Part shown: positions 27,301-39,208 of the stretch, one piece after another
How the letters are laid out: the number at the start of each line of letters is the position of its first letter
How positions within the stretch are numbered: position 1 is the stretch's first letter
Source of the DNA: DATFRY01 sp963764695
Lineage (GTDB): Bacteria; Myxococcota_A; Polyangia; Haliangiales; Haliangiaceae
Direction of reading: 5' to 3'
NCBI GenBank assembly: GCA_963764695.1
Contig: CAVXTW010000003.1
Location: forward strand, 496,001 to 560,000
DNA: 64,000 bases
The notes under the pieces: generated by a model
The model's database searches: none
What the model was told of the DNA's origin: nothing
The model's input: the letters and a program-made list of their open reading frames with translations, nothing else
Translations under genes and position numbers: made by a program

Positions 27301-27964
27301 CGGCCCGGCCACCGCCAGCACCGCAGGCGACCCGGCAGCCGCGTCGGATCCTGCGTCGGCGGGCACGTCGGATCCCGCCGCAGCGGGCAAATCGGATCCA
27401 GCGGGCAAATCGGATCCAGCAACGGCGGGCAAATCGGACCCCGCGACCTCGTCAACCGGCGAGCCTGGGTCCACGCCGGCCTCGGCTCGCTCGACCGCCC
27501 CGTCGCGATCACCCGGATCGGCGCCGATCGGCCGCAGCGACGCCACCGAGCTGGTCATCACCAGCGAGCCGGCGCGCGCGCAGGTCTACCTCGACGGCGC
27601 CCTGGTCGGCCGCACACCCTTCACCTTCGAGGCCACGCCGGATCGCCACAAGCTGGCGGTCATCGCGCCCGGCTACAAGCCGCACATCGCCGATGTCGAC
27701 GGCCGCGGTAAGTTGGCGGTCACCCTCGAGGAGGTCACGCCTTCCGAGGGACCGGCCGGCATCAAGATCCGCTGCCGGCAGAAGAACCGCTACTACGTCT
27801 TCCTCGACGGCGAGGCCACCGGCCAGCTGTGCCCGACCGAGCGCCTCGGCGTCGAGCTGGGCGAGCACACCGCCGAGATCTACGATCCGGTCACCGACTC
27901 GCGCCGCTCCTACAAGGTCATCGTCGAGGACACGCGCCTGAGCGTGAGAGTCCGCGTCAACTGA
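24389..27964 (+). CDS. Ser/Thr protein kinase-fold protein, predicted pseudokinase, with PEGA domain
   Basis: 1191 residues. Kinase-like domain at about residues 20-300: the glycine loop LGSGPTGEVF, the ATP-binding Lys48 (FAVKRF) and the DFG Asp163 are present, but the catalytic HRD is HLG (143-145, HLGVCPRNVL). The catalytic base Asp is replaced by Gly. About 600 residues of Pro-rich linker follow, including a DPRGG-type 9-residue repeat (634-714) and a collagen-like GPMGP region (804-881). Then come one membrane helix (about 931-953), an Ala/Ser/Asp-rich stalk and a PEGA domain outside the membrane (about 1052-1124, VITSEPARAQVYLDGALVG). It probably senses at the envelope and scaffolds rather than phosphorylates. 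Divergent from the lipase/FHA pair and convergent with the FHA activator. Confidence 0.88.
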   Translation: MTAQGAGAAGRRLGRYHLAEPLGSGPTGEVFHARVYGVAGFERQFAVKRFHHELVADPDRAGLLAQAARVYGALQHPRIARLHEFGVAGNETFAATEMVHGIDLGWLLGAAARGGALPPGASASLIAAAARALGFAHARGLAHLGVCPRNVLCTIEGDVKVTDFGYLSLRLPTRPVEDSGLLARLPYLAPEQLRGDPGNPSTDVFQLGLVACELFTGQAPLGGPDPREVQRRAMGGELQVDFDLPRPMAQVIRRSLALNPTERFSDATALADALDLAARASPLAGDRRDVAAMVRKVLENRPPSAEVRVPDRGPSRPGRVTMTGRPAPRQWQGGPKGSGHSASYKSGQMLMVPSPAVIPAPGHGDAARAAQRAPARPETAEEPTRVLDEDRGSPTRVMPTHMVRDLVGPAVGGGSNGAGRRERVPLGTDGRGRAVGAEPGAVRQLVNDEESAATQPRPFPGDGSTPEPFRRDSESDFYALETVTHQEGEGSPLMAAVQSLIEQQERRADSTPLPAVHSPPPDVLTPMPELDEILPMAAAMSPPRKTLPPQVLPPQSHARQAPSPMLPQAQGSRPAQGQATRPPPPVLPPGARRPTGSPPGGPNPMSSTMAQPPPPPRPGGRPPGAPGGPPGGRGDPRGGDPRGSDPRLDPRGGDPRVDPRGGDPRMDPRGGDPRLDPRGDPRLDPRGGDPRMDPRGGDPRLDPRGGDPRGGDPRRPGPPPMPGAPGPSGFGGPPPLGPPPSPGGPHAPPPFSPGPPPPPPPRAMPPMPPADPRFTIDTGKLPAPRIQPPPGMRPSPPPGPPGLPMGPMPTGPSGPSGPMGPMRPMPSGPTGPMGPMGPMPSGPTGPMGPMPSGPMAPMGPMPSGPMAPMPTGPTGPMGPRPQPQISGAPDTGEVVVGDRMVRPDPRMVQQHPDSHRDAQPPVRRPSSARGLKMLVLALLLGALAGGGYFGYLKWVDHRRATAAGDGEATDAGPATASTAGDPAAASDPASAGTSDPAAAGKSDPAGKSDPATAGKSDPATSSTGEPGSTPASARSTAPSRSPGSAPIGRSDATELVITSEPARAQVYLDGALVGRTPFTFEATPDRHKLAVIAPGYKPHIADVDGRGKLAVTLEEVTPSEGPAGIKIRCRQKNRYYVFLDGEATGQLCPTERLGVELGEHTAEIYDPVTDSRRSYKVIVEDTRLSVRVRVN
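26290..26532 (+). repeat. In-frame 27-base tandem repeat (DPRGGDPRL)
   Basis: Imperfect tandem copies of a 27-base unit, about nine in all, encoding variants of DPRGGDPRL/M/V within the pseudokinase linker. One copy lacks two residues. Such arrays vary in copy number by slippage. Confidence 0.8.
26806..27030 (+). repeat. In-frame Gly-Pro-Met repeats (collagen-like)
   Basis: A run of short repeats encoding GPMGPMPSGPTGP-type sequence, about 75 residues of mostly Gly-X-Y triplets, just ahead of the membrane helix of the pseudokinase. Confidence 0.75.
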
Positions 27965-27991
27965 TCGCGGGTCGAGACCCGAGGTCGCGGT

Positions 27992-29350
<1,359 letters not shown>

Positions 29351-29368
29351 AAAGACTTAAGAAGGATG

Positions 29369-29398
29369 ATACTACGGGTCCCCACTGCTCCCTGTCTA
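29369..29398 (-). promoter_or_regulatory. Sigma-70-type promoter of the FHA/sigma-54 activator gene
   Basis: -35 TAGACA (29393-29398), 18-base spacer, -10 TAGTAT (29369-29374), then 18 bases to the ATG. No Shine-Dalgarno in the short leader. Confidence 0.5.
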
Positions 29399-29480
29399 CA
29401 GCCAGGGATGCCGTCCAGAGCCCGACAGCCTCGGAGAAATTCCTCCCTCGAGGGTCAGCGGCGAGGGGCGATCACACCGA

Positions 29481-31516
<2,036 letters not shown>

Positions 31517-31524
31517 GGCCAGCG

Positions 31525-31530
31525 AGCATA
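31525..31530 (-). promoter_or_regulatory. Possible -10 element (TATGCT) of the Ser/Thr kinase gene
   Basis: TATGCT, eight bases before the GTG at 31516, which begins VETSPPGEAPIDRY. The kinase domain starts within 15 residues, supporting this start over the longer open frame. Confidence 0.4.
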
Positions 31531-31663
31531 CCAGCGGCGCGCATGCGTGAGACCCGCGCCCGGCCGCTCTCACACTGTGCCGAGCAAACCACAGTTCAGG
31601 TCCGCCGTTTCGGCTACTTGAAGACGAGGCCCGACAGGCACTCACCTTGCTTTTGCGACGTGC

Positions 31664-32695
31664 GTGCAGCGCGTCCCCGGTCCTCGTCGGCAAGCGGTGG
31701 CACTCACGATGATCGCGGCGCTCGTCGCTTCGAGCGCGGCCGGCTGCGCCGGCGAGGCGTGGCCGCAAGTGCGCGGCCTGGCCGATCCGCAGTTCCTCGG
31801 CCGCGGCCGCGCGATCGAGACCGTCGATGTCCTGCCGATCGATCTACAAGTCTGGACCAGGCCCGGACACCAGGTCGACCCCGAGGGGTTATCGCGCGAC
31901 CTGGAGTCGACCATCGGCGGCGTGGTCAACGCCGAGCTGGCGCGCCGCGGCTATCACGTCGTCGCGCAGATCGATCGCGGCGGGAAGTACGTGGCGGAGA
32001 ACGGCGAGCAGCGCGTGGCGATGGCGCCCGACGACGTGGCCCGCACCGCCTATGCGCTGTCGAGCTACGGGCCGGCGCAGGGCGAGCAGGAGGGCGAGCT
32101 GCTCATCCCGTTCCTGCCGGCCCGCCTTGGCGCGGCCACCGGCTCCGACGCGACGCTCTACGTCGGCGGCTGGGCGTTCGCCGGCGTCAACAAGAAGCCG
32201 AGCAAGGCAGGCAAGGTCGTCAAGACGATCCTGATCGTCGCCCTCGTCGCCGTGGTGGTGGTCGTCGTCATCGCCGGGCTCAAGGGCGACAAGGGCCCGG
32301 GCAAGGTCGCCGGCAAGGTCGCCGAGGGCGCGGGCAAGGTCGCGACCGGCGCGGTCCGCGTCGCCGGCGGCGTGGTGAGCGGCGTCGGGCGCGTCACCGG
32401 CCGCGTGGCGCTCGCCATCGCGCGCGACCCGCAGCTGTTCCACCTGGCCATCGACACCGTCAACGCCTTCGCGCGCGCCGGCACCCACGTCGAGTACGCC
32501 GGCGTGCGCCCCGACTACTACGCCGGCGGCCCCCACGACGGCCGCTCCGCCATGCTCCTGGAGATGACGCTCATCGACAACCGCACCGGCCGGACCCTGT
32601 GGCACGCCCGCCAGCGCTTCCCGGCCAGCCCCGAGCGCGCCCGCGACGTGCAGCGCGCCGTCGCCCGCATCACGGCGACCCTGCGCCCGCAGTGA
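31664..32695 (+). CDS. Lipoprotein of unknown function with central hydrophobic and Gly/Val-rich segments
   Basis: 343 residues. The signal peptide ends at ASSAAGC (Cys28), a good lipobox. The first ~160 residues look like a folded periplasmic domain (IETVDVLPIDLQVWTRPG, GGVVNAELARRGYHVVAQ). Next come an unusually hydrophobic stretch (ILIVALVAVVVVVVIAG) and a repetitive amphipathic run with KVAGKVAEGAGKVATGAVRV, then a second domain ending RITATLRPQ. The second hydrophobic segment in a lipoprotein is odd and suggests insertion in the outer membrane or a membrane-associated hinge. Family not recognised. Confidence 0.65.
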   Translation: MQRVPGPRRQAVALTMIAALVASSAAGCAGEAWPQVRGLADPQFLGRGRAIETVDVLPIDLQVWTRPGHQVDPEGLSRDLESTIGGVVNAELARRGYHVVAQIDRGGKYVAENGEQRVAMAPDDVARTAYALSSYGPAQGEQEGELLIPFLPARLGAATGSDATLYVGGWAFAGVNKKPSKAGKVVKTILIVALVAVVVVVVIAGLKGDKGPGKVAGKVAEGAGKVATGAVRVAGGVVSGVGRVTGRVALAIARDPQLFHLAIDTVNAFARAGTHVEYAGVRPDYYAGGPHDGRSAMLLEMTLIDNRTGRTLWHARQRFPASPERARDVQRAVARITATLRPQ

Positions 32696-32724
32696 GCTGG
32701 GGATGGGGCGGCCGCGGGTGCGCG

Positions 32725-32754
32725 GTGACGCAGGCCGCGAACCCGGGCTAGACT
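32725..32754 (+). promoter_or_regulatory. Promoter of the small lipoprotein gene at 32761
   Basis: -35-like GTGACG (32725-32730), 18-base spacer, -10 TAGACT (32749-32754), six bases, GTG start. Leaderless geometry. Confidence 0.5.
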
Positions 32755-32760
32755 CGGACC

Positions 32761-33063
32761 GTGAGCCGCGGACTCGTCGCACTCGTGATCTCGGCCCTGC
32801 TCGCGGCCACCGGCTGCACGTCCGCCCGCTCGAGCCCCGAGTGCAAGGAAGTCTGCCGCAAGCACGCCCGCTGCTCCGAAGACCCCGGCGTACAGGCATC
32901 CGCAGGCGCACCCGCCGAGCAGAAGAAGTTCGACCAGAGCGAGTGCATCGCCGACTGCACCATGCTCCTGCGCGACCGCGAGGGCCGCAAGATGGTCGAG
33001 CAACACGTCGCCTGCGTCCAGCGCGCCGCCGACAACTGCCCCGTCCTGCTCGAGTGTCAGTGA
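32761..33063 (+). CDS. Small cysteine-containing lipoprotein
   Basis: 100 residues from a GTG start. Signal peptide VSRGLVALVISALLAATGC with a good lipobox (ATGC). The mature domain has Cys pairs (CKEVCRKHARC, CIADCTMLLRD, CVQRAADNCPVLLEC) in a CX3C...CX3C helical-hairpin pattern. This is compatible with a small disulfide-stapled helix bundle. No family assigned. Confidence 0.65.
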   Translation: MSRGLVALVISALLAATGCTSARSSPECKEVCRKHARCSEDPGVQASAGAPAEQKKFDQSECIADCTMLLRDREGRKMVEQHVACVQRAADNCPVLLECQ

Positions 33064-33149
33064 TCGCGCCGCTGGTCGAGCGCGCGGTCGGTCGTGTCGG
33101 CTGACGGGACATCGACGTCGATCGCGGCGATGTAGCCGCATTGCCGGGA

Positions 33150-33493
33150 GCGAGGCGTACCCGGCTTTCTGCCCAGGATGGACGCTCGCATCTCCCTGGT
33201 GGCGACGATCAGGCGCCCGCGGGGATCCCAGCCCGAGCGAGGCGAGTGCCGCCCACGAGGCGACGGAACGAACGTGCATGTATCTCCTCTCCCGCGGGGC
33301 CGGCCCGATGGTGACCAACCGGGCCGGCTGGACCCCAGCGTTCGCCGCGACGTACAACGAACGGGCCGAGATCCGCACGCTGTTCGAGAAGGCCGGCGTC
33401 ACCGACTGGGGCCTGCAGCAGCCGCCCGCCGATCCGCCCTCCGGCTGGGGGACGATCGCTGTCCCGGTCGTCGAGGTGAAGGCCGCGCCCTGA
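33150..33493 (+). pseudogene. Ankyrin-repeat gene remnant
   Basis: The open part at 33278-33493 encodes YLLSRGAGPMVTNRAGWTPA and EIRTLFEKAG, a recognisable ankyrin beta-turn plus helix pair, followed by an acidic tail ending at 33493. Upstream, a matching helix (SAAHEATERTCMYLLSRGA) is in the same frame, but a stop precedes it near 33134 and no start with a ribosome-binding site exists. I read it as the 3' end of a decayed ankyrin gene. A short real ORF starting at 33278 cannot be excluded. Confidence 0.35.
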
Positions 33494-33507
33494 TACCAGA
33501 CCCCTGC

Positions 33508-33513
33508 TACCGT
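33508..33513 (+). promoter_or_regulatory. Possible -10 element (TACCGT) of the cupin gene
   Basis: TACCGT, six bases before the ATG at 33520; no Shine-Dalgarno between them. Confidence 0.35.
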
Positions 33514-33519
33514 GCGGGC

Positions 33520-34029
33520 ATGACCCGCAGACACCCGAACGTCGTCAATGTCAACGAGCTCTCGCCGGTCCAGGATCCGCACGGCCGGTTCGATCCGCGC
33601 ACGCGCTTCCTGGCCGAGGCCGCCAGCGGCCGCGAGATCGGCTGCAGCCACGTGGAGCTCGCGCCCGGCAAGGTCGCCTGGCCGTTTCACCACCACCTGG
33701 CCAACGAGGAGGCGATCTTCGTCCTCGAGGGGACCGGCACCGCCCGCATCGGCGATGCGTCGATCGAGATCCGCGCCGGCGACTACATCGCGTTGCCGGC
33801 CGGCACGGGCGCGGCCCACCAGACAATCAACACCGGCACCGGCCCGCTCCGCTATCTCTGCTTCTCGACCATGATCCCGACCGACGTGGTCGGCTACGGC
33901 GACACCGGCAAGGTCGGCGTCCGCCAGTGGGAGCGCGGCCCCGACGGCGTGCGCCGGCGCGTGCTGCGCGACAATTATCCCGCCGGCACCGAGGTCAACT
34001 ACTGGAGCGACGAGGACCTCGGCGAGTAG
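33520..34029 (+). CDS. Cupin domain protein
   Basis: 169 residues. Single cupin barrel: the metal motif is WPFHHHLANEEAIFVLEG (HHH...E) and the second motif is GDYIALPAGTGAAHQTIN (G...P...H). These small cupins often bind a metal and a sugar or phenolic ligand; the function is not predictable. The ATG at 33520 starts the conserved N-terminus PNVVNVNELSP, and the longer frame upstream is the shifted frame of the ankyrin remnant. Confidence 0.82.
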   Translation: MTRRHPNVVNVNELSPVQDPHGRFDPRTRFLAEAASGREIGCSHVELAPGKVAWPFHHHLANEEAIFVLEGTGTARIGDASIEIRAGDYIALPAGTGAAHQTINTGTGPLRYLCFSTMIPTDVVGYGDTGKVGVRQWERGPDGVRRRVLRDNYPAGTEVNYWSDEDLGE

Positions 34030-34210
34030 GACGCGGTGGTCGTCGCTGCGGCTCTGGTGATTTCTCGTCGGGCGAGCGCGGCTTTTTCGTGAGCCGAGGT
34101 CCCGTTTTCGTGGCGCTGCGGTCCTGAATCCTCGGATCCGGCGTCGCCCGGTGCGCCCGTGCGCGCCCCCAAAACTGGGCGAGGCCCGTCTCACTACCGA
34201 GGAGTACCTC

Positions 34211-37200
34211 ATGAGCACGAGACTCTGGCTGGCGCCCCTGCTGCTGGGTGTGGCGTTCGTCGCCTGCGACGGAGACGGAGGCGCGGACGAGACCGGGGAG
34301 GGGACGGATGACGCCGACAATGGCGCGTCCGGAAGCGGCAGTACGTCGCAGGGAAAGGCGCCGGGCGGCGGCGGATCCACCAGCGGCGCGAGGACGGTCA
34401 CGCTCGTGACCGGCGACCGGGTCACCGTGCTCGACGGCGGGCGCCACACGATCGAGCCGGTGCGAGGTCGCGCGCAGGCACGGTTTCACACCTGGAGCGA
34501 GCGCGGTCACCTGCACGTGATGCCGGGCGAGGCCGCCGGTCTGGTGGCCGCCGGCGTGCTCGATCCGCGGCTGTTCGACGTGACCGGGCTGCTCGAGCTC
34601 GACTACGACGACGCGCACCGCCCCGACCTGCCGCTCATCGTGAGCTATCGCTCCGGCACGACCCGGGCCGCGCCGGACGCGCGGCTGGCGGCGGCCGGGG
34701 CCCAGATCGCCCACCAGCTCGCCAGCATCAACGGCGCGTCGCTGCGGGCGCCGCGCGGCGCGGCCCGCGCGGTCTGGTCGGCGCTGGCAGGCACCTCCTC
34801 AGGCACCTCGTCCTCCGCGTCCCGCAGTGCACCGGCCCTGGCCGGCGGGATCGCGAAGATCTGGCTCGACGGCAAGCGCGAGCTGGTGCTCGATCGCAGC
34901 GCGCCGCAGATCGGGGCGCCGGAGGCGTGGGCGGCCGGCTACACCGGCGCCGGCGTGACCGTCGCTGTGCTCGACACCGGCATCGACACGTCGCATCCCG
35001 ACTTCACCGGCCGAATCGTCGAGGCGCGCAGCTTTCTCGACTTCTCGCCGGAACCTGCCGACGAGGTGGGCCACGGCACCCACGTCGCCTCGATCCTGGC
35101 CGGCAGCGGCGCTGCCAGCGACGGGAGATTTCGCGGCATCGCGCCGGATGCCCTTCTGCTCATCGGCAAGGTCTGCGACTTCGACTGCCCCGAGTCCTCC
35201 ATCCTGGCCGGCATGGAGTGGGCGGCCACCGGCGGCGCGGTGGTCGTGAACATGAGCCTGACCGGGTTCGACACGCCGGAGATCGATCCGCTGGAGGAGG
35301 CGATCACCTCGCTCACCGCCGAGCACGGCACCCTGTTCGTGGTCGCGGCCGGCAACGAGGGCGGCTGCGGCGGGCCAGACTTCCTGCAAGTCGGCTCGCC
35401 GGGCACCGCGGACGCGGCGCTGTCCGTCGGTGCCGTCGATGTCGAAGATCAGCTGGCCAGCTTCTCGTGCCGCGGTCCGCGCGTCGGCGACGGCGGGCTC
35501 AAGCCGGACATCACCGCGCCCGGCGTCGCCATCGCGGCCGCGCGCGCCGCCGGCACGCCGCTGGGCGATCTCGATCCGGTCGACGACTTCTACGCCCGCC
35601 TCGACGGCACGTCGATGGCGACCCCGCACGTGGCCGGCGCGGCGGCGCTGCTGTCGCAGCAGCACCCGGACTGGCGCGCCGACGATCTCAAGGGCGCGCT
35701 GATGGGGTCGGCCGAGCCGAACGCCGAGCTGACCGCGTTCGAGCAGGGAACCGGCCGGGTGGCGGTCGAGCGCGCCATCGTGCAGGAGCTGGTCGCCTCC
35801 CCGCCCAGCCTGAGCCTGGGCCGCGCGCAGTGGCCGCACGACGACGACGAGCCGGTCACGCGCAGTCTCACCTACCGCAACCACGGGGCCGATGCGGTCG
35901 AGCTCTCGGTCGAGCTCGACATCACCGGGCCGGACGGCGCCCCCGCGCCCGCCGGCATGTTCGCGGTCGAGCCGGCCGCGGTGACGGTCCCGGCCGGCGG
36001 CGAGGCGCAGGTGTCGATCACCGTCGACACGCGCGCGGGCGCGACCGACGGCGTGTTCGCCGGCGCCGTCGTCGCCTCAGGCGCCGGCCAGTCCCTGCGC
36101 ACCACGATCGCTGTCGACCGCGAGGTGGAGAGCTACGACCTCGAGCTGGTCCACATCGACCGCGACGGGAACCCCGGGTTCGGCTCCAGCGTCGTCCTCG
36201 ATCTGGAGACCAGTGCCTTGCTGTTTCTCGATCCGGTGGTCGGGACCGGCACCTCGCGCCTGCCGCGCGGGCGCTACCTGCTCGACGGCGGGGTCGAGGG
36301 GACGAGGTCGGACGGGCGGTTCTACGTCGCGCGGCTGATGCAGCCGCTGCTGGAGCTGGACGAGGACACCAGCATCACCCTGGACGCGCGCGAGGCGCAG
36401 CCGTTCCGCATCGTCGTGCCGACACAGTCGGCGATCCGATCGATCGAGGGCATCAACTACCTGCGCCACACGGCGGCCGGCGTCTTCGAGGGCAATCACT
36501 TCGTCCTCGGCGGCTTCGGCGTCGAGGAGTCCTTCGACCACTTCTACATCGCGCAGCTGGGCGATCCGGTGCCGGAGGCCGAGCTCGCGACCTGGTTGCA
36601 GAGCCAGTGGGCCGAGCCGGGCCCGGGCAACGACTTTCTCGACAGCCCGTACACCTACGACCTCTCCTTCTTCCCCGAGCGCGGCCGGTTCCCGGACGGC
36701 TTCGAGCGCTCCGTCGAGCACGCCGACCTGGCCGAGGTGCGCAACTCGTACGCCGCGCAGGCGCCGGACCAGTTCGCGGTCGTCGATCACTTCGCTGCCC
36801 CGGACGCCGAGTTCAGCACCTTGTTCACGCAGGGGCTGCAGATCGACCTGCCGATGTCGAAGCGCGTCTCGTACCTGTCAACCGAGGAGCTGACCTGGTC
36901 CCTCCTCGTCTTCGAGTGGAACCAGGTCGATTTCCCGTATCGATCGCTGCTCAGGAACTTCGGCTTCACCCGCTACGAGCCCGGCCGCTACCGGACCCGC
37001 TGGAACGACGCGGTGCTGGGGCCCGACGTCTCGTGGTCGATGGAGGCACCCAGCTGGATCACGCGCCTGGGCAACGTGATCGACGTGGGGGTCACCAGCG
37101 CGCTCCGCCGGGACCGGGACGGGAACGTGGTGGTCCCGGACAACCAGAGCGGTCACACGCGGGTCTTCCGCGGCGGAAAGCTGGTCGGCGAGACCGACGA

Positions 37201-37678
37201 GCCGGGGCGCGGCCTGTTCGATGTGCCCCCGGAGCCGGCCGAGTACCGCATCGAGGTGGAGTCGATCCGCGGCGAGGCGGACCAGCTGTCGACGCAGGTG
37301 AACGTGGCCTGGACCTTCCGCTCCGAGGAGGTCGCCGGTGACGTGGAGGCGCCGCTGGCGCTGCTGTCGGTCCGCTTCGAGCCGGCCGTCAACGGTCTCA
37401 ACCGCGCCCGGTCCGGTCGCCTGTTCCTGATCCCGATCGAGGTCACCCGCCAGCCCGGCGCACCCGCGGCCGCGCTGCGCGACCTGACCGTCGATGCGTC
37501 CTACGACGGCGGGCAGAGCTGGTCGCCGTCGCTGGTCCTGCGCCTCGGCGACCTGGCCATCGCGCTGGTCCGCCATCCGGCCGGCGAGGGGATGGTGTCG
37601 CTGCGCGCGACCGCGGTCGACCGGGACGACAACCGGGTCGACCAGACCGTCCTGGACGCCTATCGCCTGCGCGATTGA
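34211..37678 (+). CDS. Subtilisin-like S8 serine protease, lipoprotein, with long C-terminal region
   Basis: 1155 residues. Signal peptide with a lipobox-like FVAC, an Asp/Gly/Ser-rich linker, a propeptide-like region (about 55-210), and the S8 catalytic domain: Asp255 (VLDTGID), His288 (GHGTHVAS), oxyanion Asn in VVAAGNEGG, Ser468 (DGTSMATPHVAG). About 600 residues of beta-rich C-terminal domains follow, including a Fn3-like module (LTYRNHGADAVELSVEL). GAGGAG lies close upstream of the ATG. Likely a surface-exposed or secreted protease used on prey or host proteins, by analogy with myxobacterial subtilases. It ends 14 bases from a convergent aspartyl-protease-like gene. Confidence 0.9.
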   Translation: MSTRLWLAPLLLGVAFVACDGDGGADETGEGTDDADNGASGSGSTSQGKAPGGGGSTSGARTVTLVTGDRVTVLDGGRHTIEPVRGRAQARFHTWSERGHLHVMPGEAAGLVAAGVLDPRLFDVTGLLELDYDDAHRPDLPLIVSYRSGTTRAAPDARLAAAGAQIAHQLASINGASLRAPRGAARAVWSALAGTSSGTSSSASRSAPALAGGIAKIWLDGKRELVLDRSAPQIGAPEAWAAGYTGAGVTVAVLDTGIDTSHPDFTGRIVEARSFLDFSPEPADEVGHGTHVASILAGSGAASDGRFRGIAPDALLLIGKVCDFDCPESSILAGMEWAATGGAVVVNMSLTGFDTPEIDPLEEAITSLTAEHGTLFVVAAGNEGGCGGPDFLQVGSPGTADAALSVGAVDVEDQLASFSCRGPRVGDGGLKPDITAPGVAIAAARAAGTPLGDLDPVDDFYARLDGTSMATPHVAGAAALLSQQHPDWRADDLKGALMGSAEPNAELTAFEQGTGRVAVERAIVQELVASPPSLSLGRAQWPHDDDEPVTRSLTYRNHGADAVELSVELDITGPDGAPAPAGMFAVEPAAVTVPAGGEAQVSITVDTRAGATDGVFAGAVVASGAGQSLRTTIAVDREVESYDLELVHIDRDGNPGFGSSVVLDLETSALLFLDPVVGTGTSRLPRGRYLLDGGVEGTRSDGRFYVARLMQPLLELDEDTSITLDAREAQPFRIVVPTQSAIRSIEGINYLRHTAAGVFEGNHFVLGGFGVEESFDHFYIAQLGDPVPEAELATWLQSQWAEPGPGNDFLDSPYTYDLSFFPERGRFPDGFERSVEHADLAEVRNSYAAQAPDQFAVVDHFAAPDAEFSTLFTQGLQIDLPMSKRVSYLSTEELTWSLLVFEWNQVDFPYRSLLRNFGFTRYEPGRYRTRWNDAVLGPDVSWSMEAPSWITRLGNVIDVGVTSALRRDRDGNVVVPDNQSGHTRVFRGGKLVGETDEPGRGLFDVPPEPAEYRIEVESIRGEADQLSTQVNVAWTFRSEEVAGDVEAPLALLSVRFEPAVNGLNRARSGRLFLIPIEVTRQPGAPAAALRDLTVDASYDGGQSWSPSLVLRLGDLAIALVRHPAGEGMVSLRATAVDRDDNRVDQTVLDAYRLRD

Positions 37679-37692
37679 GCCGGGGCGCCGCG

Positions 37693-39166
37693 CTACCGGC
37701 TGGCCTGCTGGAACATGCAGCGCTGGCCGGCCGCGGTCATCTCGCACTCGCGCGGAAACGGGCTGGCGTCAACGACAAGGAACGCGGCCGCGGTGTCGTA
37801 CTGGGGGGCCACCTGGGTGTCGGAAACGGTCAGCGCGCCGGCCATCAGCGTGGCGCGCAGGCGCGGCAGGCCCAGCGGCTCGCCGTCCTCGCGCACCGCC
37901 TCGAGCAGGACCTCGTAGGTGCCGTGGACGGCGCGCGGCTCGCGCACGATGCGGATCTCGCGCAGCGCGTTGGGCCCGGATGGCGGCGCCGGGGTGGCCG
38001 GCTGCGCCGCGGTGTCAGGCTGCGGGCCGGCCGGCGGCGGTGTCGGGGCCGCGCCGCCCGGTGCAGGCGCAGGTGGTGTAGCCGGTGGCGGGGCCGCGCC
38101 GAACGGCCCGCGCGCAGGCGCCGGGCCGCCGCAGGCGTCGCGCCCGGTGCAGGCGTCGCCCAGGCGCCGCATCGCCGCGCAGCAGCTCGACCTTCACGCA
38201 GGCCGCTCGCGTGCAGCCCTCGAACGCCTTGCCCCACCGGCGCAGTCGCTCGGGCGCGGTGCCGATCAGGTCGGTGGTGCGCTTCCTCAGCCAGAACTTG
38301 TGCTCGTGCCAGTTGGCGATGACGTTGAAGCGGGAGAGGAAGTTCTGCCCCAGCGCCCCGTCGAGGTCCCCCTTCTCGACTCGCAGATCGCCGTACGGCA
38401 GCACCACGATCGCGTCGACCCGCGCGCCACCCGTCTCCACCATCGCGGCCAGGCCGCCGGAGCTCTCCGTCCACGTGGTGCCGTACTCGTCCTGCAGCTC
38501 GGCGCGCACGTTCAGCTTGGGCATCCCGGCCTTCTGGATCTGCTCGGCCCACAGCATGGTGGTGCGGGCGCCGAGATCGAGGTGCATGTCGAGCTCGTGC
38601 CGGCCGTTCACCCTCACCTTGGCGATGCGACGATGGAAGTAGCTGCGGAAGTTGATCTCGTGCGCCTGCCGCGGCGGCGAGATACCGCCCTGGGTGGCCA
38701 GGATGCCCACGCCGCGGTCGCGGTCGATCGACAGCAGCAGCGAGTCGGCCAGCACGTCGCGGCCCAGGATCCCGCGCACCCGCCGGCCGCCGGCCCAGAA
38801 GGTGCCGACCTTGTGCACGCGCACGCGGATGTTCTCGATCTCCAGCTCGCCGACCCGGATGCGCTTGAGCTCGGCCACGAACACCGGCACCCGCTGATCG
38901 CGCTCGTTGAGCTGGTGCGGCACCTGGCGGCTGTACGGCTTGAGCTCGTTCTGCAGCGCGCTGTCGATCGACGACAGCGCCGAGTCGGGATCGATCATGA
39001 ACAGCACCGCCTCGGCCCGGTTCTCGACGTGAACCGGCACCAGCAGCACGTCATCCTCGAGCGGGGCGACCAGCGGAAAGCCCCACGAGTCACCCTTGCT
39101 GAACCCGGGCGGCGCCCCGACCGCGCAGCCGCCCAGGACCCACATCAGACACAGGATTGCGCGCAT
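37693..39166 (-). CDS. Retropepsin-like aspartyl protease lipoprotein, apparent frameshift
   Basis: Signal peptide MRAILCLMWVLGGC with a good lipobox. Two aspartyl-protease-like segments: FMIDPDSALSSID (first, degenerate) and MHLDLGARTTML (second, DLGA-R-T close to the DTGA motif), plus ILGRDVL and GQNFLSRFN flap-like repeats. The reading frame ends prematurely at 38015. One base removed near 38175 joins it to LGDACTGRDACGG, a Pro-rich linker and a C-terminal domain ending at 37693. Corrected length is 490 residues. Convergent with the subtilisin gene. Confidence 0.72.
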
Positions 39167-39208
39167 GCCGCGTGATTAGAACGCCAACACGCCAGAACGC
39201 CAAGCAGT

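Noticed and set aside
33178..34029. Longer cupin gene starting at 33178
   Set aside because: The extra N-terminal stretch is Arg/Gly/Pro-rich out-of-frame ankyrin sequence; the cupin N-terminus starts at 33520.
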